This document shows, piece by piece, positions 17,546 through 27,170 of a stretch of 64,000 bases of DNA (positions are counted from its first letter, which is position 1; each line of letters opens with the position of its first letter). Position numbers and translations under genes: made by a program. The notes beneath the pieces were generated by a model that was not told the DNA's origin, made no database searches, and saw nothing but the letters and a program-made list of their open reading frames with translations. The stretch lies in assembly GCA_937995595.1 (NCBI GenBank), contig CALKJW010000005.1, positions 186,001 to 250,000 of the forward strand, in the 5' to 3' direction. Source of the stretch: an uncultured Phycisphaerales bacterium. Its GTDB lineage: Bacteria > Planctomycetota > Phycisphaerae > Phycisphaerales > UBA1924.

Positions 17546-17914
17546 ATGTTCGAGCACCTGAAGATGGCCGGCGCGCTGGCCGGCCTGATGAAGAACAAGG
17601 ACGCGCTGCGGGAGGCGAGCGAGCGCATCCGCCGTCGGCTGGCCGAGGCCCGTGCCACGGGCGGCGCCGGCGGCGGGGCCGTTCAGGCCACCGCCAGCGG
17701 GGAGATGCGGATCGTTTCGATCCGAATCGAGCCCGCGCTCGCGGCGGGACTTTCGGACCCGGCCAACCACGCGCTGGCCGAACAACTCATCGCCGAGGCC
17801 GTCAACAACGCGCTCGATCAGGCCAAGGGCATGGCCCAGAGCATCGCCGTGAAGGAGGCCGATGCGCTCGGGCTGCCGGGCCTGGGCGGGCTGGCGGGGA
17901 TGCTCGGCGCCTGA
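17546..17914 (+). CDS. ybaB: YbaB/EbfC family nucleoid-associated protein
   Basis: 122 residues, with the typical MFEHLKMAGALAGLMKN start, a helical arm containing LAEARATGGAGGGAVQATASG, and the VSIRIEPAL...EQLIAEAVNNALDQAK core. YbaB dimers bind DNA. Its gene follows dnaX (and often precedes recR) in many bacteria, so the location supports the call. A clear AGGAG lies 6 bases before the ATG, and the gap to the dnaX tau stop is only 16 bases, so it is cotranscribed with dnaX. Confidence 0.92.
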   Translation: MFEHLKMAGALAGLMKNKDALREASERIRRRLAEARATGGAGGGAVQATASGEMRIVSIRIEPALAAGLSDPANHALAEQLIAEAVNNALDQAKGMAQSIAVKEADALGLPGLGGLAGMLGA

Positions 17915-17980
17915 GCCGCGCCGCCGCGGCGGTCGCGGTACCATGCAACGAAGGGCAACCGGCCACGGACAGGCGGAAGC

Positions 17981-18442
17981 ATGCGACGACGACTCATCAC
18001 CGGCACGCACTCGTCGTTCGAGGGGATCAACGCCACGCCGTTGATCGACGTGGTGATGTGCCTGATCATCTTTTTTCTCGTCGTCGGCAAACTCGCGACC
18101 GACCGCGGCTTTGCGGTCCTGCTGCCCAAGAGCGTCGCCGGGCAGGAGGAGACCGCCGCGACGATCCTGATCCTGACCGTTGCGCCGCACCCGGACGGTC
18201 GGCAGCCGACCGGGTCGATCTGGGACAAACTCGGCATCACGGTGCAGGCCGACGGCGAAGACTGCCCGGACGTGGCGTTTCTGGAGTCGGCGGTGCGGAC
18301 CAAACTCGCTCAGGACCGGAACGCGTCGATCCAGATCCGCGGCGACGCGGGCCTGCAGTTCGGGCAACTCGAACCGGTCTTCCGCGCGTGCGGGCAGGCC
18401 GGGGCGCGGAAGGTGAACCTCGCCGCGGAGAAAGGGCGATGA
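17981..18442 (+). CDS. ExbD/TolR-family biopolymer transport protein 1
   Basis: 153 residues. A short cytoplasmic arm and a single transmembrane helix carry the essential acidic residue (TPLIDVVMCLIIFF, Asp23), followed by a periplasmic domain. ExbD/TolR work with ExbB/TolQ to turn the proton-motive force into mechanical work on outer-membrane systems. The gene overlaps a second exbD by ATGA (18439-18442). No exbB/tolQ gene is in the window. A TACCAT hexamer at 17939-17944 is a possible -10; GGCGGAAGC before the ATG is only weakly Shine-Dalgarno-like. Confidence 0.85.
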   Translation: MRRRLITGTHSSFEGINATPLIDVVMCLIIFFLVVGKLATDRGFAVLLPKSVAGQEETAATILILTVAPHPDGRQPTGSIWDKLGITVQADGEDCPDVAFLESAVRTKLAQDRNASIQIRGDAGLQFGQLEPVFRACGQAGARKVNLAAEKGR

Positions 18443-18978
18443 GCGCCAAGCGACGACGCGGGCGCGCCACGGCTCTCCGGCGGCGCGACGCGCTGCACAA
18501 CTACACGATGCACTTCGGCCCGAACATGACGCCGATGGTGGACATCGTGATGGTCATCCTGATCTTCTTCATGGCCACGGCGGCGTTCATGGGCAACGAG
18601 TGGTTTCTGCGGGCGGCGATCCCGTTTGAGGCCGGGCGCGGCACGAGTCTGTCCAAGCCCAGCGACCCGCTCGCGCTGCCGCTCAAGCCGCTCGAGATTC
18701 TGCTCGGCGTCACGCCCGAGGGCGTCACGACCGTGACGTTTCTCGACCTGCAGAACGCGAGCCTGGACCAGTTCCTGGCGCGGGTCGCCCAGTTCCCCCG
18801 CAACGAAACGACCGCGGAACTCGAGGTCGTCATCCGGCCCGACCCGCGCGTGCCGTACCCCGACGTCATCCGCGTGCACGCGGCGTGCGACGCGGCGGGC
18901 ATCTACAAGGTCGGCATCACGGTGCCGCGGGGGGCGCCGGCGGGGGGGGCGGGTGGAAGTGGGGCGGGTTCGCCGTGA
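18439..18978 (+). CDS. ExbD/TolR-family biopolymer transport protein 2
   Basis: 179 residues. A basic N-terminal arm is followed by a transmembrane helix with the conserved Asp (MTPMVDIVMVILIFFM, Asp35), then a periplasmic domain with a conserved-looking VVIRPDPRVPYPDVIRV segment. The C-terminal 15 residues are a Gly/Ala/Ser-rich tail encoded by G-runs. The last 62 bases overlap the 3' end of the convergent CPBP protease gene. Its start overlaps the stop of the first exbD. Two consecutive exbD genes usually form heteromeric stators with one ExbB, which must be encoded elsewhere. Confidence 0.85.
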   Translation: MSAKRRRGRATALRRRDALHNYTMHFGPNMTPMVDIVMVILIFFMATAAFMGNEWFLRAAIPFEAGRGTSLSKPSDPLALPLKPLEILLGVTPEGVTTVTFLDLQNASLDQFLARVAQFPRNETTAELEVVIRPDPRVPYPDVIRVHAACDAAGIYKVGITVPRGAPAGGAGGSGAGSP

Positions 18979-19648
18979 GCGCCTCCGCGCGGCGGCGCCG
19001 GGCGTGCTCGGCGATGACCACCCCGGCCAGCAGGTCGTATGTCGTGTGCGCGATCATCGCGGCGTACAGGTTCCCGGTCACGAGCACGACGGCGTGAAAG
19101 AGCGCGGCGAAGAGGCCCGCCAGCGCGGCGCCGCGCCAGCCCTGCACGGCGTGGGCCGCGCCGAACGCGACGCACGCGACGGTGACCGCGACCATCTGCG
19201 AGCCGGTGAAGCGCGTCAGGAGTTCGGTGAGCACGCCGCGGTAGGCGACTTCCTCCGCGACACCCGCGAGCACGCACACCAGCGTGTAGGGCGCGAGTTG
19301 TCGCGGGTCGCGCCAGTTGTTCATCGAGACCCGTTCCAGACGCCTGCGCACGGACCGGTCGAGCCGTCCGATGCGGGCCTTGAGCGCTGCGAGCGTGACG
19401 AGCAGGAACGCCGCGACCGCCGCGGCGTCGACCAGGCCCGGCGACCACGGCGGGAACAGCGCGACGCCCTCGAGCCGCGCGACCGTGAGCGATACCCCGA
19501 GCAGCACCGCGAGCGTGACGAGCGTGTTGAGGTGGACAGCGCTGCGCGCCGGCAGGGTGACCTTGCCCGAGTCCAGTGCGTGCGCCGATCGTGCCGCCAG
19601 CGCGGGCAGCAGGAAGACCATCGCCGCGATGTACAACCAGCCGACCAT
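18917..19648 (-). CDS. CPBP-family intramembrane glutamic protease
   Basis: 243 residues, several transmembrane helices. The three CPBP (Abi/CAAX) motifs are present: EEVAYRG, FGAAHAV and the HTTYD-type third motif. Members act on prenylated or other membrane substrates, or on bacteriocin-type peptides; the substrate here is unknown. The C-terminal ~20 residues are a Pro/Ala/His-rich tail antisense to the Gly-rich tail of the second ExbD. A GGGAGG element lies about 10 bases before the ATG, and TACGCT further upstream could be its -10; it is divergent from the GT2 gene. Confidence 0.85.
   Translation of the reverse strand: MVGWLYIAAMVFLLPALAARSAHALDSGKVTLPARSAVHLNTLVTLAVLLGVSLTVARLEGVALFPPWSPGLVDAAAVAAFLLVTLAALKARIGRLDRSVRRRLERVSMNNWRDPRQLAPYTLVCVLAGVAEEVAYRGVLTELLTRFTGSQMVAVTVACVAFGAAHAVQGWRGAALAGLFAALFHAVVLVTGNLYAAMIAHTTYDLLAGVVIAEHARRRRAEALTANPPHFHPPPPPAPPAAP
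18929..18968 (+). other. G-quadruplex-capable tract in a convergent gene overlap
   Basis: G-runs of 6, 8, 3, 4 and 3 are separated by 7, 1, 7 and 1 bases on the plus strand, fitting the G3+N1-7 rule for intramolecular quadruplexes. It lies where the tails of the exbD and CPBP genes overlap and may pause converging polymerases. The structure is predicted from sequence only. Confidence 0.5.
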
Positions 19649-19758
19649 GCGTGTGCGGCCTCCCGTTCGCGCGGCCGCGGGCGTGCGACGGCTCGCGGCG
19701 TACGGGGAGCGTACCTTACTCCGCGTTCGCGCGGCGTTGGCGCGGCGTGATCCGACCG

Positions 19759-20796
19759 ATGGACATCACCGTTCTCATCCCGACCTTCGGCCGCGCACGC
19801 AAACTCGCGCGGTGCCTTGCGCGGCTGGCGCACCAGGACCTTGATCACAGCAGGTTCGAGGTGCTCGTCGGCGTGGACGGGCGCGACGAGGCCAACGAGC
19901 CCGACGACGAGGCGGCGCAGGCGGTGCACGCGCTGGCGTCGACCAGCGCGGGCGCGATGCGGGCCGTTGTGCACGAGTTCGACCACGCCGGCCCCGGCGC
20001 CACGCGCAACAGGCTCGCGCGGCACGCCCGGGGCCGCCTGCTGCTGCTGCTCAACGACGACGTGCTGCCCGAGACCGACCTGCTCTCGACGCACCTGAAG
20101 GCGCACGACGACCGGCGCGGCCGCGCGGCGATGATCCTCGGCGCTGCGCCGTGGGTCCGGCCGACCGAGGGCGAGGACACGCTGTTCGACCGTCTGGTGC
20201 GCGAGACGTCGATGATCTTCTTCTACGACCGGATGCACGCGGCGATCGACGCCGGGCAGGCCGGGCCCGAGCACGACTGGGGATACCGGCACGCGTGGAC
20301 GCTGAACCTGAGCCTGCCGCGCGCGGATTTCGAGCGCGTCGGCGGGTTCGATGAGCGGCTGACCTTCGCGTGCTACGAGGACCTGGAGTTTGCGCGTCGG
20401 GTGCACGACGGCGGGCGAGTGCCGGTGCTGTACCGCCCGGCGTGCATCGCGCACCACGACCACCGGATCACGCCCGAGTCGTACCTGGCGCGCGAACGCG
20501 TGATGGGCGGGGCGGCCCTGCAACTGGCCGCGGCCGCGCCGGGCTGCGCCGCGGAGATCTTCGGGCGCGACATCGCCTCGGCGGAGGAACTCGCGTACAG
20601 CCGGGAGTTCGTGAAGCGTGAACAGCCGCTGGCCGAACGGCTGCGGAGGTCGTTCGGAGCGCTGGCGGCGGTGCCGGCAGGTTCGGTCGATGGCCCACAC
20701 TCGACCGTGCTGCTCAACGCACTCTATGAGCACCACCTCCCGCTGAAGCGGTGGACCTGGCGCGCGGGGCTGGTGGAAGCACGCGAGCGCAGGTAG
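19759..20796 (+). CDS. Glycosyltransferase family 2 protein
   Basis: 345 residues. The GT-A opening MDITVLIPTFGRARKLARCLARL is followed by VLVGVDGRD, GPGATRNRLARHARG, the acidic metal-binding LLNDDVLPE, and the late acceptor-region motif GGFDERLTFACYEDLEFARRV. It would transfer a nucleotide-activated sugar to a lipid or polysaccharide acceptor on the cytoplasmic face; there is no membrane anchor. The ATG at 19759 begins the conserved strand, and longer in-frame starts lie in the divergent promoter region. No sugar-gene cluster is adjacent, so the product is unknown. Confidence 0.88.
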   Translation: MDITVLIPTFGRARKLARCLARLAHQDLDHSRFEVLVGVDGRDEANEPDDEAAQAVHALASTSAGAMRAVVHEFDHAGPGATRNRLARHARGRLLLLLNDDVLPETDLLSTHLKAHDDRRGRAAMILGAAPWVRPTEGEDTLFDRLVRETSMIFFYDRMHAAIDAGQAGPEHDWGYRHAWTLNLSLPRADFERVGGFDERLTFACYEDLEFARRVHDGGRVPVLYRPACIAHHDHRITPESYLARERVMGGAALQLAAAAPGCAAEIFGRDIASAEELAYSREFVKREQPLAERLRRSFGALAAVPAGSVDGPHSTVLLNALYEHHLPLKRWTWRAGLVEARERR

Positions 20797-20884
20797 CAGA
20801 TGGTCAGATTGTCAAGTTGGGGATCGCGCCGGTCGTTGGGCATGGGTCGATCTGTTCTCTGCGGTTCTGGATACCTGCCATCGG

Positions 20885-21964
20885 CTATCTCTCCGCCCAG
20901 AACCGCGCCCAGTTCTTCCACGCAAAGCCCGCGACCTCGTCGTCGCTCCAGCCCCGCGCGGCCAGCGCTTCGGCCAGTTTGTCAAAGTCGCGCGGGCGGT
21001 TGATGCCCTCGGGCAGCGCGAGCGCGGAGAACCCGCCGTCGGCGTCGCTGCCGAGGCCGACGTGCGCGCGCGAGCCGGCGACGTCGCACACGCGCTCGAC
21101 GTGGGCGACCGCTTCGGCGATCGCCGCGCGGCCATCCTTGCCCGCGGGGCGGAGGAACCTGCTGAACAGGTTCAGGCCGATCACGCCGCCGCGCCGCGCG
21201 ATGGCCCGGATCTGCGAATCGGTCAGGTGCCGCTGGTTGGCGCCCGAGGGATCGACGATCGCGCGGCAGTTGGAGTGCGACGCGATGATCGGCCGGTCGG
21301 TCAGGTCGAGCAGTTCGGCGAACGATCTGTCGCTCAGGTGCGAGACATCGTGCACCAGCCCGAGCCGGTCGATCTCCCTCACCAGCGCGCGGCCGAGGTC
21401 GGTGATGCCCGAATCGGTCGTGTTGCCGCCGGCGTAGCGCGATGTGCGGGCCCACGTCAGCCCGACGGCGCACGCGCCGCGGTCCTTCCACCATGGCAGT
21501 TCATCCGGCGTGCGGATCGGGTCGGCGCCTTCGATCAGGATGCCGATGTGCAGCGTGTTGCTCAGGCGTGCGAGGCGCTTCTCCAGAGGCACGGGCACGA
21601 CCGAGGCCACGCCCATCCCGCCGCGGATTTCGCCGATGCCCGGCTCGCTCCGCAGGCACGCGGGCAGGTCGATCGACACCAGTCCCAGGTCGCGCCACGT
21701 GAGGTAGGCCTCGACCTGTGCGCGGCCGACGGCGTGGGCCCGCTGCGCATCGCCCGCCGGATACGCCACGGCGTCGTCGCCATCGGGTTCGGTGAACACG
21801 GTCGCCAGCGCGAAGCGCACGTTGCCCGCGGCCAGTTCGGGCAGAGTCACGCTCGCCGGCGCGAACGGGCCGATGCCCGTGGTGTCCGCCGGGAGCGGCG
21901 CGAGCATGTCGCGCCGGTTGAGCGCAAGGCACGCAAGGTCGAGGTGGGCGTCGAACCAGATCAT
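20885..21964 (-). CDS. Membrane dipeptidase-like metallohydrolase (peptidase family M19)
   Basis: 359 residues. The first zinc-ligand pair is in FDAHLDLA (HxD), followed by a Glu in ILIEGAD, His in VHDVSHLSD, ASHSNCRA, and Asp in GLGSDADGG: the full renal-dipeptidase metal and substrate set. The family hydrolyses dipeptides, including some with D-residues, and some lactams. There is no signal peptide, so it is probably cytoplasmic. It sits 48 bases downstream of the aminotransferase on the same strand and is likely cotranscribed, perhaps for amino-acid salvage. The 88 bases to the convergent GT2 gene show no terminator. Confidence 0.9.
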   Translation of the reverse strand: MIWFDAHLDLACLALNRRDMLAPLPADTTGIGPFAPASVTLPELAAGNVRFALATVFTEPDGDDAVAYPAGDAQRAHAVGRAQVEAYLTWRDLGLVSIDLPACLRSEPGIGEIRGGMGVASVVPVPLEKRLARLSNTLHIGILIEGADPIRTPDELPWWKDRGACAVGLTWARTSRYAGGNTTDSGITDLGRALVREIDRLGLVHDVSHLSDRSFAELLDLTDRPIIASHSNCRAIVDPSGANQRHLTDSQIRAIARRGGVIGLNLFSRFLRPAGKDGRAAIAEAVAHVERVCDVAGSRAHVGLGSDADGGFSALALPEGINRPRDFDKLAEALAARGWSDDEVAGFAWKNWARFWAER

Positions 21965-22012
21965 GCGGGCGCTTCTCGCGGCAGCGTTTCGCGGCGATTG
22001 TGAACGACACGG

Positions 22013-23263
22013 TCAGCGCAGCGACGCGACAAACTCGCCCAGCCGCGCCATGCCCTGCTCGATCTGCTTCTCCGAGCACGCGAAACTCATGCGGATGTGG
22101 TTCGTCGAGCACCCGCCGAAGTCCTCACCGGGCACGCACGCCATGCGCTGCGTCGCCAGCAGCGACTCGCAGAAGTCCTGCGCGCCGCCGATCTTCCGCC
22201 CGTCCGGACCGGTCCTGCCGAAGTACGCCGAGACATCGGGGAAGAGGTAGAACGCGCCGGTCGGCCTCGCGGCCTTGAGGCCCGGGATCTTCTGCGCCAA
22301 CGCGTAGATCAACTCCGCCCGGCGTGCAAACGCGCACCGCATCGTTTCCACTTCGCCCGCGCACTGCCGCAGCGCGACGCCGATCGCCGGGTAGACAAAC
22401 GACGTGATGTTCGTCGTCATCTGCCCCTGCAGCGTCGCCATCGCCTTCATGAACTTCAGCCCGGCCGCGCCGCTCGTGACCGTGTACCCCACGCGCCAGC
22501 CGGTCATGGCGTACGCCTTCGAAAGGCCGTTGACCGTGATCACGCGCTCGGCGATCTCCGGCACCGAGCCGATCGAGAAGTGCGGCACGCCGCCGTAGAC
22601 GATCTTCTCGTAGATCTCGTCGGAGACGACGGCGATGTCGGGCACGGTCGTCCGCGCGGCCTCGGCGATGACCGCCGCCAGCGCACGCAGTTCCGCCTCG
22701 CTGTACATCGTCCCGCACGGGTTGCTCGGAGAGTTGAGCATCACGACCCGCGTCCGAGGCGAGATCGCCGCCCGCAACTGCTCCGGGCTCATCTTGAACG
22801 ACGTCGCCGCGGTCGTCGGCACCTCGACGACCTTCGCGCCCGCCAGTTCGGCCAGCGGCGCGTACGACACCCAACTCGGCGTCTGCAGGACCATCTCCGC
22901 CCGCGGCTCGCCCGGCCGCGGCGCGTCGAACAGGCACTGGTAGATCACGTACAGCGCGTGCTTGCCGCCGGCCGAGACGCCGACGTGCTCGGGCGTGACG
23001 CCGGGGATGCCGTTGTCGCGCGCGGCCTTCTCGGCGATGGCCGCGCGGGTGTCGGGGTCGCCCAGCGTCGGCATGTACTTGGTCTGGCCCGCGAGCAGCG
23101 CGTCGATGGCGGCACGCTTGATGGGTTCGGGCGTGTCAAAGTCGGGCTCGCCGGCCGCGAAACTCAGCACGTCCACGCCCTGCCGGGCCAGATCCTTGGC
23201 GCGGTTCATGACCGCGACGGTGGACGAGGCCTTGAGTTCGCTCACCCTCCGTGATAGCAGCAT
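22013..23263 (-). CDS. Class I/II pyridoxal-phosphate aminotransferase (aspartate aminotransferase-like)
   Basis: 416 residues. Fold-type I features appear in order: LSFAAGEPDFDTPEPIK near the start, TKYMPTLGDPDTRAAI, NSPSNPCGTMYS, SDEIYEKIVYGG, the PLP-lysine segment NGLSKAYAMTGWRVGY, and the substrate-carboxylate Arg in NHIRMSFACS. This is the aspartate/aromatic aminotransferase subgroup I-gamma pattern, transferring amino groups to 2-oxoglutarate. The ATG at 23263 is preferred because the family begins SxRVxxLKxSxT; longer in-frame openings lack support. TATCCT lies 6 bases before it, with no Shine-Dalgarno. Confidence 0.9.
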   Translation of the reverse strand: MLLSRRVSELKASSTVAVMNRAKDLARQGVDVLSFAAGEPDFDTPEPIKRAAIDALLAGQTKYMPTLGDPDTRAAIAEKAARDNGIPGVTPEHVGVSAGGKHALYVIYQCLFDAPRPGEPRAEMVLQTPSWVSYAPLAELAGAKVVEVPTTAATSFKMSPEQLRAAISPRTRVVMLNSPSNPCGTMYSEAELRALAAVIAEAARTTVPDIAVVSDEIYEKIVYGGVPHFSIGSVPEIAERVITVNGLSKAYAMTGWRVGYTVTSGAAGLKFMKAMATLQGQMTTNITSFVYPAIGVALRQCAGEVETMRCAFARRAELIYALAQKIPGLKAARPTGAFYLFPDVSAYFGRTGPDGRKIGGAQDFCESLLATQRMACVPGEDFGGCSTNHIRMSFACSEKQIEQGMARLGEFVASLR

Positions 23264-23269
23264 GGCCAG

Positions 23270-23275
23270 AGGATA
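23270..23275 (-). promoter_or_regulatory. Putative -10 element of the aminotransferase gene
   Basis: TATCCT on the minus strand, 6 bases before the ATG at 23263. With a normal -10 to start-site distance, transcription would begin on the A of the ATG. Confidence 0.5.
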
Positions 23276-23356
23276 CCGGCTTTGCCGCGGCCGTGCCCCG
23301 CTGCGGCTTTGCTCAGTCTTTGCAACGACGCGGCGACCGTTCGCCTCCGCCGCACG

Positions 23357-23362
23357 TATAGT
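23357..23362 (+). promoter_or_regulatory. Putative -10 element of the PhoX-like gene
   Basis: TATAGT with 7 bases to the ATG at 23370; no Shine-Dalgarno in between. It is back to back with the aminotransferase promoter in a 106-base divergent region. Confidence 0.5.
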
Positions 23363-23369
23363 CGCGGCG

Positions 23370-24779
23370 ATGATCGACCGCAGACACTTCCTCCGACGTG
23401 CAACGGCCTTCGGCGCGGGGTTTGTCGGGCTGCGTGCCGGCCTGGCCCACGCGAGGTTCGTGCAGCCCGCGTCTTCGGCCGGGGCCTTCGGCCCGCTTGT
23501 CAAGGACACCGGCGGACTGCTCGACCTGCCGCCGGGGTTTTCCTACCAGGTGCTCGCCCGCTACGGCGACGAAATGGACGACGGGTTCATCGTGCCCGGC
23601 AAGCAGGACGCGATGGCCGCGTTCCCGCGACCCGACGGAACGACCTCGCTGGTCGTGAACCACGAGGTCGAGATCCCCGCGCACGGGCCGCTGGGCGCGT
23701 TCGGCCGCAAGGACGAGCGGATCGACCTCGCACCGGCCGGCGCGTTCTACGACCGTGGCCGACGCGCCCGCGGCGGGTGCTCGACGATCATCTTCGACAC
23801 GCGCTCGCAGAAGGTGCTCCGCCGCGAGTTGTCCCTCGCCGGCACGGTGCGCAACTGCGCCGGCGGCGCGACGCCGTGGAACTCGTGGCTGACGTGCGAG
23901 GAGTGCTTCGACTCCAGGGGCGACGGATTCGAGCAGGACCACGGCTACGTCTTCGAGGTCCGCAGGCCCGGGCACGGGCTGGAGATGAACCCCGAACCGA
24001 TCCGCGCCATGGGCCGCTTCAACCACGAGGCGGTCGCGATCGACCCGGCCTCGGGCGCGGTATACCTCACCGAGGACCGTTCCGACGGCCTGCTGTACCG
24101 CTACCTGCCCATCGACAAGCGCGACCTGCACAAGGGCGGCAGACTGCAGGCTCTGGCGCTGCGCGGCAAGGGCGCGGTCAGCACGCGCAACTGGGAGGAC
24201 TCCAAGGAGTTGATCCCCGTCGGTCGCGCGCTGCCCGTCGACTGGGTCGACCTCGACCGTGTCGACACGCCCGTGGATGACCTCCGCAACCGCGGCTTTG
24301 CCCGCGGCGCGGCGAGATTCGCCCGCGGCGAGGGGATGTGGTTCGGCCTGGGCCCGCGCCCGTCCGCGGCGGCCCGCTCGCGCGGGCGCGTGTACTTCGC
24401 CTGCACCAACGGCGGGCCGAAGCGCCTGGGCCAACTGTGGCGCTACCTGCCCAGCCCGCGCGAGGGCACGCCCGACGAGGCTTCGGACCCCGGCATGCTC
24501 GAACTGTTCATCGAGTCCGACGGCCCGCGCGCCATCGCCAACGCCGACAACCTGTCGGTGACGCCGTGGGGCGGGCTGGTGGTGTGCGAGGATTCGGACA
24601 ACGACGAGCAGCGGCTGTTCATGGTCTCGCCCGCGGGCGAGGTCGCGCTGTTTGCGCGCAACGCGCTCAACGCCAGCGAGTTCGCCGGCTCGTGCTTTTC
24701 GCCCGACGGCAGCACGATGTTCGTGAACATCCAGAACCCCGGCATCACGCTCGCCGTGCGCGGGCCGTGGCCGTCATAG
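23370..24779 (+). CDS. PhoX-like (DUF839) exported protein, probable Tat substrate
   Basis: 469 residues. The N-terminus reads [17 protein letters not shown], a twin-arginine-type signal. The body has PhoX/DUF839 motifs: [91 protein letters not shown] and [10 protein letters not shown]. PhoX enzymes are Ca/Fe-dependent alkaline phosphatases that fold before Tat export, so a periplasmic phosphatase role is plausible, but DUF839 proteins are diverse. The 3' end overlaps the convergent CopA gene by 6 bp. Confidence 0.85.
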   Translation: MIDRRHFLRRATAFGAGFVGLRAGLAHARFVQPASSAGAFGPLVKDTGGLLDLPPGFSYQVLARYGDEMDDGFIVPGKQDAMAAFPRPDGTTSLVVNHEVEIPAHGPLGAFGRKDERIDLAPAGAFYDRGRRARGGCSTIIFDTRSQKVLRRELSLAGTVRNCAGGATPWNSWLTCEECFDSRGDGFEQDHGYVFEVRRPGHGLEMNPEPIRAMGRFNHEAVAIDPASGAVYLTEDRSDGLLYRYLPIDKRDLHKGGRLQALALRGKGAVSTRNWEDSKELIPVGRALPVDWVDLDRVDTPVDDLRNRGFARGAARFARGEGMWFGLGPRPSAAARSRGRVYFACTNGGPKRLGQLWRYLPSPREGTPDEASDPGMLELFIESDGPRAIANADNLSVTPWGGLVVCEDSDNDEQRLFMVSPAGEVALFARNALNASEFAGSCFSPDGSTMFVNIQNPGITLAVRGPWPS

Positions 24780-27080
24780 CCGCCGACGCGCAAGGCGCAG
24801 ACTGTTCAGCACCACGCTCACGCTGCTGGCCGACATCGCCGCGCTGGCGACGATCGGCGAGAGCATCATGCCCGTCGCCGGGTAGAGCGCGCCCGCCGCG
24901 AGCGGGATCGCCAGCGCGTTGTACGCAAACGCCCAGAACAGGTTCTGGCGGATGGTGCGCATCGTGGCGTGCGAGACGGCGATCGCGTCGGTCACGGCGC
25001 GCAGATCGGCGCGCAGCAGCGTGACGTCCGCCGCCTCGATGGCGACGTCGGTGCCGCTGCCCATGGCGATGCCCACGTCCGCCGCGGCCAGCGCGGGCGC
25101 GTCGTTGATCCCGTCGCCGACCATCGCCACCACGGCGCCGCCAGCGCGGAGTTCGGCGACGCGGGCCGCCTTGTCGCCGGGCAGCACGCTCGCGTGCACG
25201 CCGTCGGACTCGATGCCCACCTGCCGGGCGACGGCCCGGGCGGCGGGCGGGCTGTCGCCCGTGATCATCGCCACGCGAACACCCATCTCCTTCAGACGCG
25301 CGACGGTCTCGGTCGCCTCATCGCGGACCGAATCGGCCAGCGCGACAAGTCCGATGACCGCGCCGTCTGCCGCGACGTGCACCGTGGTCTTGCCCGATGC
25401 GGCGAGTTCCGCGGCACGGGCGCGCAGTTCGGCGGACACCGTCGCGCCGCGCGCAGTCACGAACTTCTCGTTGCCGACCGCGACACGTCTGCCCCCGACG
25501 AACGCCTCCACGCCAAGGCCGACGGCGGCTTCGAATCGTTCCGGAGCGCGGGCCTCGATGCCCCGCATGGCCGCCGCGGCGACGATCGCGCGGGCCAGCG
25601 GGTGCTCGCTGACGCTCTCGGCCGATGCGGCGATCGAGAGCAACTCGGTCTGGCGTTCGGGGGCGGCGGCGACGACGTCCGTGACCTCGTGCTCGCCGCG
25701 CGTCAGCGTGCCGGTCTTGTCGAACACGACGACGCGGGCGCGGTGGAGCAGTTCGAGCGTCGCCGCGCTGCGGAAGAGCACGCCCAGCCGTGCCGCGCGC
25801 CCGGTGCCGACCATGATCGCCGTGGGCGTGGCGAGCCCCAGCGCGCACGGGCAGGAGATGATGAGCACCGAGACGAACGCCGTGAGCGCCAGCGTTCCGC
25901 GGTCGTCGGCGGGGCCGAGCAACAGCCATGCGACCGCCGCGACCAGCGCGACGACCAGCACCGCCGGCGTGAACACGCCGCTGACCCGGTCGGCCAGACG
26001 CGCGATCGGCGCCCTGTCGCCCTGCGCCTCCTGCACGAGGCGGATGATGCGCGAAAGGGCCGTGTCGCCCCCGGTCCGGGTCACCTCGACCAGCAGCGAG
26101 CCGGTGGTGTTGAGCGTGCCGCCGAACACCGCGTCGCCCGGGCGTTTGTCGACCGGCACACTCTCGCCGGTGAGCATCGATTCGTCGACCGACGACCCGC
26201 CCTGTCGCACGGTCCCGTCGACCGGGACGCTCTCGCCGGGGCGGATGCGGACCAACTCGCCTGCGCGAACCGATCCGGCCGGCACCTCGGCCTCGCTGTC
26301 GCCCCGAACCACGCGCGCCGTCTTCGGGCGCAGGTCGATCAGCGCGCGGAGAGCGTCGCCGGTCCGCGCCGTCGCGCGCGCCTCGAGGTGCTTGCCCAGC
26401 AGCACGAGCACGATGATCGCCGCGGCGGCCTCAAAGTACACGGGCGGACCGTGCGCACCTCCGGCGTGCGCGCCCAGCGGGCGTGCCGCGGCCTCCGGGG
26501 CGACCGTCGCGACTGCCGAACTCAGGTACGCCGCGCCCGTGCCGAGCGCGATGAGCGTGTCCATGTTCGCACGCCCGTGGCGCAGCCCCTTGAGCGCGGA
26601 TACGAAGAACCTCGCCCCGCACCAGAGCACCACCGGCGTGGCCAGCGCGAACTGCACCCAGTTGCCCAGCGGCCCGTGCAGACCCGGCAGTGCGCCGTGC
26701 GACATCGCGATCACCAAGAGCGGAGCCGTCAGCGCTGCACCGACCATGAGCCGGAGTCGCAGCCCCCGATCGGCGTCGTGGCGGGCGTGCTGCCCGCCGG
26801 ATACGTCATGGAGGTTTCGCGCGGCAGAGTCCGAAGGCCGTGCGGCCTCGATAGGCGATGCGTCGTACCCCGCGCCGCGGACGGCTCGGGCGAGCGACTC
26901 CGCCCCCGCCGACCCGTCGTGCCGGACCGTCGCCTCGCGCGTCGCGAGGTTGACCGTCGCCGACGACACGCCCGGCACCCGTGACAGCGCGCGTTCGACC
27001 GCCGCCGCGCAGGCGGCGCACGACATGCCTTGGATCTCAAGGCGTTCCGTCGCGGCGTGGGCATGGTCCGGTTGGGTCAT
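24774..27080 (-). CDS. copA: Copper-translocating P1B-type ATPase (CopA-like)
   Basis: 768 residues. One heavy-metal-associated domain with [15 protein letters not shown] (Cys21, Cys24) is followed by a His-rich loop, eight predicted membrane helices with the intramembrane [11 protein letters not shown], the phosphorylation site [19 protein letters not shown] and [20 protein letters not shown]. These are P1B-1 features for Cu(I) or Ag(I) export. The ATG at 27080 is the first start that gives a compact N-terminus before the metal-binding domain. TACCAT lies about 36 bases upstream on the minus strand; no cueR-type regulator gene is adjacent. Confidence 0.94.
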   Translation of the reverse strand: MTQPDHAHAATERLEIQGMSCAACAAAVERALSRVPGVSSATVNLATREATVRHDGSAGAESLARAVRGAGYDASPIEAARPSDSAARNLHDVSGGQHARHDADRGLRLRLMVGAALTAPLLVIAMSHGALPGLHGPLGNWVQFALATPVVLWCGARFFVSALKGLRHGRANMDTLIALGTGAAYLSSAVATVAPEAAARPLGAHAGGAHGPPVYFEAAAAIIVLVLLGKHLEARATARTGDALRALIDLRPKTARVVRGDSEAEVPAGSVRAGELVRIRPGESVPVDGTVRQGGSSVDESMLTGESVPVDKRPGDAVFGGTLNTTGSLLVEVTRTGGDTALSRIIRLVQEAQGDRAPIARLADRVSGVFTPAVLVVALVAAVAWLLLGPADDRGTLALTAFVSVLIISCPCALGLATPTAIMVGTGRAARLGVLFRSAATLELLHRARVVVFDKTGTLTRGEHEVTDVVAAAPERQTELLSIAASAESVSEHPLARAIVAAAAMRGIEARAPERFEAAVGLGVEAFVGGRRVAVGNEKFVTARGATVSAELRARAAELAASGKTTVHVAADGAVIGLVALADSVRDEATETVARLKEMGVRVAMITGDSPPAARAVARQVGIESDGVHASVLPGDKAARVAELRAGGAVVAMVGDGINDAPALAAADVGIAMGSGTDVAIEAADVTLLRADLRAVTDAIAVSHATMRTIRQNLFWAFAYNALAIPLAAGALYPATGMMLSPIVASAAMSASSVSVVLNSLRLARRRL

Positions 27081-27170
27081 GGCAGCGGCACACGCAGCAC
27101 CGACTCGCGGGATGGTATCGCGCGCACGTACACTCCCGCTCCGCGACCGACGAACTTCCTCACTCGCCGC

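Noticed and set aside
20797-20884. Intrinsic terminator between the GT2 and dipeptidase genes
   Set aside because: The 88-base gap is less GC-rich than its surroundings, but no stem followed by a T-run could be drawn.
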